Positions 49,314-58,587 of a stretch of 64,000 bases of DNA are shown piece after piece. The stretch is from Massiliimalia timonensis. GTDB taxonomy: Bacteria; Bacillota; Clostridia; Oscillospirales; Ruminococcaceae. The notes under the pieces were generated by a model. That model did not search any database. It was not told the DNA's origin and worked only from the letters and a program-made list of their open reading frames with translations. Both the position numbers and the translations under genes were made by a program. Position 1 is the stretch's first letter, and each line of letters opens with the position of its first letter. Location: the NCBI RefSeq assembly GCF_900186585.1, contig NZ_FYDD01000004.1, positions 310,001-374,000 on the forward strand, written 5' to 3'.

Positions 49314-49807
49314 AGCAGAGAAATAACAGGCTTGTTCTTTTTGCGGGCATAACGGATGGTGCTGGCAGTCCCGCCGCGCTCCGTTTCCTGTGCCATCACG
49401 GCAATCACCAAATCGCTGTGGTCCACCATATAACGGTTTCGCCGGTGGTAGCAGTCTGGGGAATAGGCGGGGGAGATCAAAACCCGTTTGGAATGGTCGT
49501 AAAGATAATTATAGCGTGAGATCCAGGAATCAGCCCAGTAATAAGGCTGGCGGGGAAAGGGAATGACACAGATAAGCTGTATTTCGGGAAAATCTGCTTT
49601 TAATGACAAAACGGTTTCCCCGGCAAGAATATCAACACCCCGCGCCATGCCGCAGTAAAAGGTGGTATAGCCCTGCTGGACAGCTTGCAGCGTTTCCCGC
49701 TTCAGCAGCATTTTTAGCTTCGGTTCCAGTTTTTTAAATTCGCGGGAATCAGAACAGAATGATTCCGGACGCTGCCCGGTAAAACAGGCTGATTTTTCTT
49801 GCTGCAT
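49286..49807 (-). CDS. SLOG family protein (DUF1273, YpsA-like)
   Basis: A 173-residue Rossmann-like protein of the SLOG/YpsA group. It begins CFTGQRPESF, which is the characteristic nucleotide-binding entry, and has FYCGMARGVDILAGE (about residue 53) and YMVDHSDLVIAV. Members are linked to ADP-ribose or NAD-derived ligands and, in Bacillus YpsA, to cell division. ATG 49807 is chosen because an upstream in-frame extension has no ribosome site and would overlap only intergenic sequence. Confidence 0.85.
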   Translation of the reverse strand: MQQEKSACFTGQRPESFCSDSREFKKLEPKLKMLLKRETLQAVQQGYTTFYCGMARGVDILAGETVLSLKADFPEIQLICVIPFPRQPYYWADSWISRYNYLYDHSKRVLISPAYSPDCYHRRNRYMVDHSDLVIAVMAQETERGGTASTIRYARKKNKPVISLLYNNEIFIR

Positions 49808-49850
49808 CGCATATCCCCCTGATGTCAGTTTTATAAAAAGGAGTAAAGAT

Positions 49851-51032
49851 ATGACCAACTTTATTCACCGTACATGGTGTGAAGTGAACTTAGATCATGT
49901 TCAGTATAACATAGATTTGATACAAAAAACAGCCCAAAAACAGATTATTGCCGTAGTAAAGGCGGATGCTTATGGACACGGGGACAAATATGTCTGCCGT
50001 GAGCTGGTACGGTCTGGGGTGGAGTGGTTTGCAGTTTCGGGGATCACCGAAGCGATGGCGCTCCGGGAACAGGGCTTTACACAAAATATCCTTGTTTTGG
50101 GGTATACGCCGGCAGAAAACGCCGGGCTTTTGAGCCGGCACCGGATCACGCAGGCAGTCTACGATATGGATTATGCCATCGCTTTGAATGAAGCGTTGAA
50201 AAGCCGCGGGGAACAGATCGACGTGCACGTCAAGGTGGATACCGGGATGCACCGGATCGGCTTTTTGCAGAATAACGCGCACCATGCGGCAGAGGAAATT
50301 TTGCAGGTGGCAAAAATGCCGTCTTTTTTTGTCAAAGGGATCTTTACCCATTTTTGCCATTCGGACAGCTATGACGCCGACGCAGTTAACTATACCAAAC
50401 GGCAGATGGAATATCTAGATGCGGCGGTACGGGAATGCCGAGAACAGGGGCTTGTCTTTGAGATGATCCATGCCCAGAACAGTGCCGGGATCGCAAGCTA
50501 TCAAAATGAAAACTATAATTATGCCCGCGCTGGTATTATTCTGTATGGGTTGGCTCCGAGTGATGAGATGGAAGACGCAATGGCTTTGCGGACGGTGATG
50601 TCATGGAAAGCGGCGGTCTCCATGGTAAAGACAGTGGCGCCGGGCAGCGCAATCAGCTATGGACGCACCTTTGTTACAGAGCGCGCCATGAAAATAGCCA
50701 CGGTAACCGTTGGATATGCGGATGGATACAGCCGTTCTTTTTCTTCCCGTGCAGAGGTATTGATACACGGAAAGCGCTGCCGGGTACTGGGCAGGGTATG
50801 TATGGACCAGATGATGGTTGATGTGACCGGGGTGCCGGATGTGAAGATTGGAGATACCGCGGTCTTAATGGGGAAAGACGGCGAACAGGAGATTACCGCC
50901 GATGAGCTGGCACGTCTTCAGGGTACGATCAATTATGAGATCGTTTGTGGAATCAGCCGCCGTGTGCCCCGGATCTATTACCGGGCAGGGGAAACGGTAG
51001 GGGTGGAGGACTACCTATTAGGAGAAAGATGA
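49851..51032 (+). CDS. alr: Alanine racemase
   Basis: PLP-dependent racemase of 393 residues that supplies D-alanine for peptidoglycan. The PLP lysine lies in IAVVKADAYGHG (about residue 39), the opposing catalytic Tyr in ISYGRTF (about 270), and CMDQMMVDVT is a family motif. The start follows AAAAAGGAG. It is usual in length and shows no VanT-type membrane domain. It may be co-transcribed with the small membrane protein that follows. Confidence 0.95.
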   Translation: MTNFIHRTWCEVNLDHVQYNIDLIQKTAQKQIIAVVKADAYGHGDKYVCRELVRSGVEWFAVSGITEAMALREQGFTQNILVLGYTPAENAGLLSRHRITQAVYDMDYAIALNEALKSRGEQIDVHVKVDTGMHRIGFLQNNAHHAAEEILQVAKMPSFFVKGIFTHFCHSDSYDADAVNYTKRQMEYLDAAVRECREQGLVFEMIHAQNSAGIASYQNENYNYARAGIILYGLAPSDEMEDAMALRTVMSWKAAVSMVKTVAPGSAISYGRTFVTERAMKIATVTVGYADGYSRSFSSRAEVLIHGKRCRVLGRVCMDQMMVDVTGVPDVKIGDTAVLMGKDGEQEITADELARLQGTINYEIVCGISRRVPRIYYRAGETVGVEDYLLGER

Positions 51033-51146
51033 TCTCTTTTGTTTCCCGGAAAGGCAGGGAAAAATTTCATAAAATGCTCATTTCTCGGTCAGAGAATTGT
51101 GGTATGATAAGAATGAAAAAAATGTAATTTTGAGGAAGGGTGTTCA

Positions 51147-51443
51147 ATGAATCTCTGGTTTCACCTGTTGTTTGGACTGCTGGTCATTGTATTTTTTTTA
51201 TGGGAATACCTGCGCAAACGCCGTTTATACCAGCTGGTATTTGCGGTGTGGGTGGCTTCTACCTATTTGACCTATGTATCCAGCGCCAAGTGGTATCAGA
51301 CAGGATTAGGTATTTTGGAATTGCTGCTGTGTCTTTTTGCTTTGTTCTCGCTGTGGCGCGCCCGCAGGCAGGACCAGAAACAGCAGCGGGAAAAAGCTCC
51401 ATATCAAGAGGAAGAACCGGGTTCGGAACAGTCGCACGAATGA
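51147..51443 (+). CDS. Small membrane protein of unknown function
   Basis: A 98-residue protein with three hydrophobic stretches (about residues 4-20, 28-45 and 52-68) and a charged, glutamine- and glutamate-rich tail. ATG 51147 follows GAGGAAGG. I do not recognise the family. Position between alr and a dehydrogenase gene gives no functional clue. Confidence 0.75.
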   Translation: MNLWFHLLFGLLVIVFFLWEYLRKRRLYQLVFAVWVASTYLTYVSSAKWYQTGLGILELLLCLFALFSLWRARRQDQKQQREKAPYQEEEPGSEQSHE

Positions 51444-51500
51444 TTTTAAGAGGCTTTGTCTTGAACGGCAAGGCCTTTTATTATAGAGGAGGAATTATTG

Positions 51501-52469
51501 ATGAAATTGGTTATTTTAGATACCTACGCCTCTACTGGCAAAGAGCTGGATTACCATCACTTTGCCGATCTGGCGGAGGTCACCTGCTATGACCGCACCC
51601 CTTATGACCAGATTGCTAAGCGTATTGGGGACGCAGAACTGGTCATTACCAATAAATGTATGTTGGACCGTACGGTACTGGAGCAATGTCCCAATGTAAA
51701 ATACATCGGGATCATTGCAACGGGATATAACAATGTGGACCTGCCTTTTGCTGCGCAGCGGGGGATAACGGTGACCAATGTACCGGCTTATTCTACCAAA
51801 GGGGTGGCACAACTGGTATTTGCATACATTCTGGATGCCTATAGTATGGTACGCGAACATGATGACCGGGTCCATCATGGAGAATGGGAAAACTGTCCCG
51901 ACTTTTGCTTTTATGATGACCGGCTTCAGGAGTTAGATGGAAAGACGATCGGGGTCGTTGGCTTTGGAAGCATCGCCAAACGGGTCGCTTTCCTAGCCCA
52001 TGCGTTTGATATGAAGGTCTTGGTCCACACCCGGACAGTCCGGGAGAAAGATCAGAAAGAATACCCGTATGTCACGTTTACCGGTGTGGACGAGCTGTTT
52101 ATGAAAAGCGATATTTTGACCATCCACTGCCCGCTGACGGAACAGACTCAGGGCTTGGTTGACAGAAAGCATCTGGAGATGATGAAGCCAAGCGCAGTGC
52201 TGATCAATACAGCGCGCGGTCCGATCGTTGAGGAACAGGATTTAGCAGATGCGCTCAACAGCGGTGTGATCCGCAAGGCATATGCCGATGTGGTATCTGC
52301 TGAACCGATCCACGGGGACAACCCCCTTCTGGGTGCAAAAAATATGGTGATCACCCCCCACATTGCATGGGCATGTTATGAAACAAGGGTCAGGCTGATC
52401 GAGGTCGTTTATCAGAACCTGAAGCATTATCTGGCGGGAACCCCTGTAAATGTTGTAAACCAGAAGTAA
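51501..52469 (+). CDS. D-2-hydroxyacid dehydrogenase (glycerate/hydroxypyruvate type)
   Basis: NAD(P)-dependent dehydrogenase of 322 residues. The dinucleotide loop is IGVVGFGSIAKRVAF (about residue 149), with catalytic Arg in NTARGPIVEE (about 234), Glu in SAEPIHGDNPL and His in TPHIAWACYETR (about 289). The substrate loop ATGYNNVDL is that of glycerate dehydrogenases or hydroxypyruvate reductases. AGAGGAGG precedes ATG 51501. The acyl-CoA-synthetase fusion gene follows after 22 bases, so the two may share a transcript. Confidence 0.92.
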   Translation: MKLVILDTYASTGKELDYHHFADLAEVTCYDRTPYDQIAKRIGDAELVITNKCMLDRTVLEQCPNVKYIGIIATGYNNVDLPFAAQRGITVTNVPAYSTKGVAQLVFAYILDAYSMVREHDDRVHHGEWENCPDFCFYDDRLQELDGKTIGVVGFGSIAKRVAFLAHAFDMKVLVHTRTVREKDQKEYPYVTFTGVDELFMKSDILTIHCPLTEQTQGLVDRKHLEMMKPSAVLINTARGPIVEEQDLADALNSGVIRKAYADVVSAEPIHGDNPLLGAKNMVITPHIAWACYETRVRLIEVVYQNLKHYLAGTPVNVVNQK

Positions 52470-52491
52470 AACCAGGAAAGGAGCAAAAGCT

Positions 52492-54768
52492 TTGAATCAG
52501 AAAGAAGAGCTGAAAGCAGTCGCCGGCCGCTTAAAAGGCCTGCGGGAGATGTCGCATATCTCAATAGAAACGATGGCAAAGGTGACACAACTCACGCCGG
52601 AAGAATATCAGGAATGTGAAAGCGGCACCAAGGATTTGACCTTTGCATTTTTATATACTTGTGCAAATCATCTGGGGGTCGACGTTGGGGAGATCATCAC
52701 AGGGGTCACCCCAAGGCTGGCTACCTATACTGTTTGCCGTGCCGGTGATGGGATGCCGGTAAAACGCCGGGAAGGATTCCAGTATTTCCACCTAGCTTCC
52801 GCATTGAAAAAGCGTTTGGCGGAGCCATGTCTGGTTAAGGTCAAATATGATGAGCAGATGGAAAAAACACCGGTTTCGCTGACCGCCCATGCGGGACAAG
52901 AGCTGGATTATGTCCTAAAAGGCACGCTGCGGATCAAAGTTGGCGGACATGTAGAGATCTTAAAGGCGGGAGACAGCATATATTTTGATGCTTCTAAACC
53001 ACATGGCATGGTCGCGATCGGCGGGGAAGACTGTGAATTTTTGGCGATCGGCATGAGGGGCGGAAACGACTCATACGACCAGCCAAAAGCGATCGACGAT
53101 GAAGATGATGTGACGATCCGTACCCGTGACCAGCTATTATATAAAGATTATGTTGAAGAAACCTTAGACCAGAGCGGGCAACTGGTTGATATCAAATTCC
53201 ATATTCCGGACCATTTTAACTTTGGATATGATGTTGTGGACAAGCTGGCGCAGAAGAATCCGAACAAGCTGGCAATGGTTTGGGAATCCAATGACCATGA
53301 GGTAAAAAATTTTACATTTGGGGATATTTCCCGGTATTCTTCCATGGTGGCGAACTATTTGACCGATCTTGGTGTCAAAAAAGGGGACCGGGTGATGCTG
53401 GTACTGAAACGGCACTATGAATTTTGGTTTGCCATTACTGCCCTGCACAAGATCGGGGCGATCGTGATCCCGGCAACGAACCAGTTGACCCAAAAGGATC
53501 TGACCTATCGGTTCAATGCGGCGGGAGTGAAGGCGATCCTTTGTACCTCTGACGGGGAGGTTTCTTACGCGGCGGAAGAGGCGTTTGCTGAATCGCCGAC
53601 TGTAGAGATCAAAATACTGCTGCACGAAAAACGGGAGGGCTGGCTGGACTTTGAAGAAGCCTACACCAAATCGGATCATTTTGAACGGGCAGACACCCTT
53701 AAAACCGACCCCATGCTCATGTATTTTACCTCTGGCACCACGGGCTATCCCAAAATTGCTACTCATGACTTTACTTATCCGATCGGCCATATCGTAACGG
53801 CGCGCTGGTGGCATAATGTCGACCCTGATGGCCTGCATTTTGCGATCTCTGATACAGGCTGGGGAAAAGCGGTATGGGGGAAGATTTACGGACAATGGCT
53901 GTGCGAGGCGGCTATTTTTACCTACGACTTTGACCGTTTCCATGCCGACGACATTTTGCAGATGTTTGCAAAACACCATATCACGACTTTCTGTGCGCCG
54001 CCCACTATGTACCGGATGTTTATTAAAGAGGACTTGTCGAAATATGACCTTTCCTCTCTGGAATACAGCTGTACGGCTGGGGAGGCGTTGAACCCGGAGG
54101 TTTACAACCAGTGGCTGGCTAACACCGGTTTGAAGATCATGGAGGGATTTGGGCAGACTGAATCCACCTTGATTTTGGGAAATCTGGTAGGAAGCGAGAA
54201 CAAAGTCGGTTCTATGGGCCGGCCGAACCCACAGTACGAGGTGTATTTAGTTGACAGTAAAGGCGAGCCGGTATATCCGGGCGAGGTAGGCGAGATCGTT
54301 TTACGTACGAAAAAGGGACGTCCCTGCGGTATGTTCTGCGGTTATTACCGGAATAAACAGCTTACCGAAGAGGTGTGGCATGACGACCTTTACCATACTG
54401 GCGACACGGCTTGGTGCGATGAGGAAGGATATTTTTGGTATGTGGGACGTACGGATGACATCATCAAGTCTTCCGGCTACCGGATCGGGCCGTTCGAGAT
54501 TGAAAGCGTCTTGATGGAGTTGCCATATGTCTTAGAATGCGCTATTACCGGTGTTCCAGACCCAGTTCGCGGACAGGTCGTCAAAGCGACGATCGTGCTG
54601 ACAAGGGGCTCGGTTCCATCAGAAGAACTGAAAGTAGAGATACAACGGTATGTCAAAGAACGCACTGCGCCTTATAAATATCCGCGCGTTGTAGAGTTTG
54701 TAGACGAACTTCCTAAAACGATCAGCGGAAAGATTCGGCGTGTAGAACTACGGGAAAAACATTCATAA
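52492..54768 (+). CDS. XRE-cupin-acyl-CoA synthetase fusion protein
   Basis: A 758-residue protein with three domains in one frame. Residues ~8-65 form an XRE-type HTH (RLKGLREMSHISIETMAKV, then EYQECESGTKDLTFAFLY). Residues ~125-195 form a cupin (HAGQELDYVLKGTLRIKVGG, GDSIYFDASKPHG), the pair being a common XRE-cupin regulator layout. Residues ~230-758 form an AMP-forming acyl-CoA synthetase with YFTSGTTGYPK (about 415), EGFGQTES, YHTGDTAW, GRTDDIIKSSGYRIGPFE and the catalytic Lys in KTISGKIRR. Start is TTG 52492 after AAAGGAG. It may be a trigger enzyme that senses its own acyl substrate or adenylate, but whether the HTH still binds DNA is unknown. Confidence 0.9.
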   Translation: MNQKEELKAVAGRLKGLREMSHISIETMAKVTQLTPEEYQECESGTKDLTFAFLYTCANHLGVDVGEIITGVTPRLATYTVCRAGDGMPVKRREGFQYFHLASALKKRLAEPCLVKVKYDEQMEKTPVSLTAHAGQELDYVLKGTLRIKVGGHVEILKAGDSIYFDASKPHGMVAIGGEDCEFLAIGMRGGNDSYDQPKAIDDEDDVTIRTRDQLLYKDYVEETLDQSGQLVDIKFHIPDHFNFGYDVVDKLAQKNPNKLAMVWESNDHEVKNFTFGDISRYSSMVANYLTDLGVKKGDRVMLVLKRHYEFWFAITALHKIGAIVIPATNQLTQKDLTYRFNAAGVKAILCTSDGEVSYAAEEAFAESPTVEIKILLHEKREGWLDFEEAYTKSDHFERADTLKTDPMLMYFTSGTTGYPKIATHDFTYPIGHIVTARWWHNVDPDGLHFAISDTGWGKAVWGKIYGQWLCEAAIFTYDFDRFHADDILQMFAKHHITTFCAPPTMYRMFIKEDLSKYDLSSLEYSCTAGEALNPEVYNQWLANTGLKIMEGFGQTESTLILGNLVGSENKVGSMGRPNPQYEVYLVDSKGEPVYPGEVGEIVLRTKKGRPCGMFCGYYRNKQLTEEVWHDDLYHTGDTAWCDEEGYFWYVGRTDDIIKSSGYRIGPFEIESVLMELPYVLECAITGVPDPVRGQVVKATIVLTRGSVPSEELKVEIQRYVKERTAPYKYPRVVEFVDELPKTISGKIRRVELREKHS

Positions 54769-54797
54769 GAAATGTATAAACAGCGACTACTGCAAAG

Positions 54798-54828
54798 AAA
54801 AACCGTCCCAAAAGGACGGTTTTTCTTT
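54798..54828 (+). terminator. Terminator after the synthetase fusion gene
   Basis: AAAAACCGTCC pairs with GGACGGTTTTT, followed by CTTTGTTC. Confidence 0.9.
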
Positions 54829-54972
54829 GTTCTACTTTGACAAAAACATATCAATTTTTCTGTATTTTTTACACATTCTTGACATAATATGAAAAGCATT
54901 GACTTTTTGAACAACTTTTTTGCAAAGAATTATTCATAGTCACAGTTTTTTTCAGATTCCCCAAAAGATTAG

Positions 54973-55001
54973 TTGTTCCGACATTTAGAAAATGGTATAA
55001 T
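54973..55001 (+). promoter_or_regulatory. Promoter of the pyrophosphatase gene
   Basis: TTGTTC (54973-54978), 17 bases, TATAAT (54996-55001), 36 bases before the start codon. Confidence 0.65.
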
Positions 55002-55037
55002 TTGTTACGAAAGTTTAAAGAAGGGAGTTTCTATATC

Positions 55038-57167
55038 ATGAATTACATCACCTATCTGGCTCCTGTTGGCGCTGTGATCGCTTTGCTGTTTGCATTTTAT
55101 CTTGCAAAAAAAGTGCTCCGTGCTGACGAGGGAACAGAGCTCATGAAAAAAATCTCGATGTCGGTCAGAAAAGGCGCAAATGCCTACCTGAAACGGCAGT
55201 ACACAGGGGTAGCAGGTTTCTTTGCGGTCCTGTTTGTAGTGCTGATCGTTATGGCCGCGTTCGGATTTTTGACCTGGTTCGTACCATTTGCCTTTTTAAC
55301 AGGGGGCTTCTTCTCCGGGCTGTCTGGCTTTATCGGCATGAAGATTGCGACGGCTTCCAATGCAAGAACGGCAAACGCTGCACAGAAGAGCCTGAATACC
55401 GGGCTGCGCGTCGCGTTTTCTGCCGGCGGCGTTATGGGCTTCGTCGTTGTTGGCCTGGGGCTTTTTGATATTTCTTTCTGGTATTTTTTCTTAAAATGGT
55501 GGTTCTCCAATCCGGATCATTTGGTTATTGCGGCCGGACAGACCTTGGAAGCTGCTCAAATTCAGGCGATCACCTCTGCCATGCTGACCTTTGGCATGGG
55601 GGCTTCTTCTATGGCGCTGTTTGCCCGTGTAGGCGGCGGTATCTTTACCAAAGCAGCTGACGTTGGCGCTGACCTGGTCGGTAAAGTAGAAGCTGGCATT
55701 CCGGAAGACGACCCGAGAAACCCGGCTGTTATTGCGGACAACGTGGGCGACAACGTAGGCGACGTTGCTGGCATGGGTGCAGACCTGTATGAATCTTATG
55801 TTGGCTCTATTATCTCTACAGGGGCTTTAGCGGTTGCCGCTGGCATGGGCTTCTCTGGGGTAACGATCCCAATGGTCATGGCAGCGATCGGAATTATTGC
55901 CTCAATCATCGGCACATTTTTTGTTCAAACCAAAGAGGGCGCTTCTCAGAAGAACCTTCTTTCCGCATTGCGCCGTGGTACTTGGATCAGTGCGGCTTTG
56001 GTAGCAGTTATTGCATTTCCGCTGATCTACTTTGTATTAGGTTCTGACAAGATCGGGCTTTACGTCGCGATTATCTGCGGACTGTTAGCTGGAGTGTTAA
56101 TTGGCTTCTTTACAGAATACTATACCTCTGATACCTACAAGCCGACCCAAAAATTATCTGCGACCTCTGAAACTGGTCCGGCAACGATCATTATCGGCGG
56201 CTTGTCTTTGGGGATGCGCTCTACAGCAATCCCGGTTATTATCGTTGGCGTGGCAGTGCTGATCAGCTACTTTGTATCCGGCGGCGGCGACGACTTTAAC
56301 ATGGGCCTATACGGAATCGGCCTTTCCGCCGTTGGAATGCTTTCTACCCTTGGCATTACCTTAGCGACTGACGCTTATGGTCCGGTCGCGGACAACGCCG
56401 GCGGTATTGCGGAAATGGCTGGTCTTGGAGAAGAGGTCCGGGAACGTACCGACGCGCTTGATTCCTTGGGGAATACAACAGCTGCAACCGGAAAAGGCTT
56501 TGCGATTGGTTCCGCCGCGTTAACGGCGCTGGCGTTGATCGCCTCCTACTTGGCGGAGATCAAGGTTATTGATCCAGAATATTTTGCTAATTTGAACCTG
56601 AATATTACCAATCCGGCTGTTTTAATTGGGCTGTTTATCGGCGGTATGCTGCCGTTTTTGTTCGCCGCTTTGACAATGGAAGCAGTGGGCCGTGCGGCGC
56701 AGGGCATTGTTATGGAGGTTCGCCGTCAGTTTAGGGAAATCACCGGACTGATGGAAGGGAAAGCAGAACCGGATTATGCAAGCTGTGTAGATATTTGCAC
56801 AAAATCCGCGCAGAAAGAAATGATCATGCCGGCGATCTTGGCGGTCGTTGTTCCGATCGTTGTTGGTTTGATCCTCGGTGTGGCGGGTGTTGCTGGGATG
56901 CTGGCCGGCGCTACCGTTTCTGGGTTTATTTTGGCTGTTATGATGGCTAACTCCGGCGGTGCATGGGACAATGCGAAAAAATATATTGAAGCTGGAAAAC
57001 ATGGTGGAAAGGGCAGTGATGCTCATAAAGCGGCAGTTGTCGGCGATACTGTCGGCGACCCGTTTAAAGACACCTCTGGCCCGGCGATCAATATTTTGAT
57101 CAAACTCTTATCAATGGTATCGATTGTATTTGCCAATGTAATTCTGGCATTCTCTTTGATTCGATAA
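55038..57167 (+). CDS. hppA: Membrane-bound ion-pumping pyrophosphatase, K+-dependent type
   Basis: An integral membrane pump of 709 residues with about 16 spans that couples PPi hydrolysis to H+ or Na+ export. The PPi site signature DVGADLVGKVEAGIPEDDPRN is at about residue 212, followed by ADNVGDNVGDVAGMGADLYES. The K+-dependence determinant reads GNTTAATGKGFAIGSA, with Ala where K+-independent enzymes have Lys, so it is of the K+-dependent class. Whether H+ or Na+ is pumped cannot be fixed by eye. ATG 55038 is chosen over an upstream in-frame start because AAGGGAG precedes it and the promoter -10 box overlaps the longer form. Monocistronic. Confidence 0.97.
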   Translation: MNYITYLAPVGAVIALLFAFYLAKKVLRADEGTELMKKISMSVRKGANAYLKRQYTGVAGFFAVLFVVLIVMAAFGFLTWFVPFAFLTGGFFSGLSGFIGMKIATASNARTANAAQKSLNTGLRVAFSAGGVMGFVVVGLGLFDISFWYFFLKWWFSNPDHLVIAAGQTLEAAQIQAITSAMLTFGMGASSMALFARVGGGIFTKAADVGADLVGKVEAGIPEDDPRNPAVIADNVGDNVGDVAGMGADLYESYVGSIISTGALAVAAGMGFSGVTIPMVMAAIGIIASIIGTFFVQTKEGASQKNLLSALRRGTWISAALVAVIAFPLIYFVLGSDKIGLYVAIICGLLAGVLIGFFTEYYTSDTYKPTQKLSATSETGPATIIIGGLSLGMRSTAIPVIIVGVAVLISYFVSGGGDDFNMGLYGIGLSAVGMLSTLGITLATDAYGPVADNAGGIAEMAGLGEEVRERTDALDSLGNTTAATGKGFAIGSAALTALALIASYLAEIKVIDPEYFANLNLNITNPAVLIGLFIGGMLPFLFAALTMEAVGRAAQGIVMEVRRQFREITGLMEGKAEPDYASCVDICTKSAQKEMIMPAILAVVVPIVVGLILGVAGVAGMLAGATVSGFILAVMMANSGGAWDNAKKYIEAGKHGGKGSDAHKAAVVGDTVGDPFKDTSGPAINILIKLLSMVSIVFANVILAFSLIR

Positions 57168-57174
57168 ACGTGCA

Positions 57175-57211
57175 AAAATAACGCCGCTTTTATTAAAAGC
57201 GGCGTTATTTT
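57175..57211 (+). terminator. Terminator of the pyrophosphatase gene
   Basis: AAAATAACGCCGCTTTT and AAAAGCGGCGTTATTTT form a perfect 17-bp stem with a T-rich end. Confidence 0.95.
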
Positions 57212-57220
57212 CATACTGTC

Positions 57221-57277
57221 AAAAAAGAACTGGGCTGTTCCTGCGCTATATCAGTGTGGGAACAGCCCGGTTTTATT
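57221..57277. terminator. Second hairpin, terminator for the leftward gene
   Basis: GGGCTGTTCC (57232-57241) pairs with GGAACAGCCC (57259-57268). A T run follows on the minus strand, ending the leftward transcript. Confidence 0.8.
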
Positions 57278-57485
57278 CTAAGATAAAAGGCAGAAAGATA
57301 GCGATGACGCCCAGGACAATAAAGATGATCCCACCAATACGTGTAGTTTTTAAATATAGGTCGGAAGGATCACCCGCAGAATAGGATTTCCATGATTCGG
57401 TTAACTGCCACCAAAGATCTGGTTTGATCGTTACAAACAAACCCACTAAAATCAGAATCACAGCCAAAAAAATTGTCCAGCCCAT
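57273..57485 (-). CDS. Small membrane protein (DUF6199-like)
   Basis: A 70-residue protein with two hydrophobic segments (residues 2-18 and 50-68) around a short loop (KPDLWWQLTESWKSYSAGDPSDLY). It resembles small DUF6199-type proteins of Clostridia, whose role is unknown. It starts behind GGAGG and follows the glyoxalase-like gene by 24 bases in the same direction. Confidence 0.75.
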   Translation of the reverse strand: MGWTIFLAVILILVGLFVTIKPDLWWQLTESWKSYSAGDPSDLYLKTTRIGGIIFIVLGVIAIFLPFILE

Positions 57486-57509
57486 CTAAAAGCCTCCTTG
57501 AACAAAATT

Positions 57510-57881
57510 TTATTTTTTCTCCGGTACGATTTCTATCCAGTATCCGTCTGGATCAGAAATAAAGTAGATTCCCATCGCGGGGTTTTCATAACAGATACAG
57601 CCCATTTTTTTGTGCAGGGCATAGGCTTCTTTAAAATCACTGGTTTCTAATGCCAGATGGATCTCGTTATCACCTAAGTTGTAGGGATGGTCCCAATCAC
57701 GGAGCCAGGTCAATTCGATCAGATGATGCGCCTGTTCATTTCCCAGATATACGATAATAAAACTGCCGTCTTTGGCTTCTTTGCGGCGGATCTCCCGCAT
57801 ACCGAGGGCCTCTTGATAAAATGCAAGACTTTTTTCCAAGTCGTATACATTATAATTGTTGTGAACGATCTTAAAATTCAT
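57510..57881 (-). CDS. Glyoxalase I family (lactoylglutathione-lyase-like) protein
   Basis: A 123-residue VOC-fold protein. Metal ligands fit HNNYNVYDL (His), HLIELTW (Glu), NEIHLALE (His) and YWIEIVPE (Glu), so a GloA-type enzyme that detoxifies methylglyoxal adducts is likely. Many Clostridia lack glutathione, so the thiol cofactor is uncertain. ATG follows AAAGGAAAAA on the minus strand. Confidence 0.9.
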   Translation of the reverse strand: MNFKIVHNNYNVYDLEKSLAFYQEALGMREIRRKEAKDGSFIIVYLGNEQAHHLIELTWLRDWDHPYNLGDNEIHLALETSDFKEAYALHKKMGCICYENPAMGIYFISDPDGYWIEIVPEKK

Positions 57882-57900
57882 GTTGTTTTTCCTTTCATAC

Positions 57901-58443
57901 CTAAATCAGGGAGGTTTCTACATTTGCGCTGGTAAACTCTACCGTAAGGGTGATGTTTTCCCCGCCAATCTTATTTTTAAAATCATCTTCTTCCCGCACT
58001 TTTTCAAAGATAAATGAAAATGGGATTTTTTTGCCATCTTCCCAAATCGGTTTGGTGAGCTCTTCGCTGAGCTTTGCCAGCCCCTGGTCATAGTTTACTT
58101 TTGTCACCTTTTTATCGTACATATCATAGGTGAGGATCACAGTGGTACTGCGCTTGGTTTCTTCGTTATAGCTGCAATAGGTAAAGGAAAGCGTTCCCTT
58201 TTCATTGGCGATGTCTTCATCCCCGGAAAATACCGCCATTGCTTCGGTCAGCAATCCATTTTCATCGTATTCATGCGCAATTTTTGTCATTTCCTCTTCC
58301 AAGTCTGCAATAGAATTTGGTTCGGCTTCTACGGCGAGGTCTAAATCCTTTTGATAAGTAGTGCGTTCGTAATCCCGTTCACAGCCTGCAAAACAAAATA
58401 CCAAAACAAAACAGCCTAAAAAGGCCAATAATTTACGTTTCAT
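57901..58443 (-). CDS. Lipoprotein of unknown function
   Basis: A 180-residue protein with a signal peptide and lipobox CFAGC, the Cys being about residue 20. The mature part is acidic with no recognised family; strands such as TLSFTYCSYNEETKRST suggest a beta-rich fold. The leftward operon of three genes begins here. It is divergent from the holin-like gene across 144 bases. Confidence 0.75.
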   Translation of the reverse strand: MKRKLLAFLGCFVLVFCFAGCERDYERTTYQKDLDLAVEAEPNSIADLEEEMTKIAHEYDENGLLTEAMAVFSGDEDIANEKGTLSFTYCSYNEETKRSTTVILTYDMYDKKVTKVNYDQGLAKLSEELTKPIWEDGKKIPFSFIFEKVREEDDFKNKIGGENITLTVEFTSANVETSLI

Positions 58444-58587
58444 AAAGACTCCTTTCGTCCGAGCCCAGATATTGGGATCCTATTCATTATACCGAAAAAG
58501 GCTTCAAATGTAAAGGTCAAAACCAGATAAGAAAGCATACCATAATAAAGGGGCTTTTTATCATTCTGGATAGAAAGGAGGAGGAAT

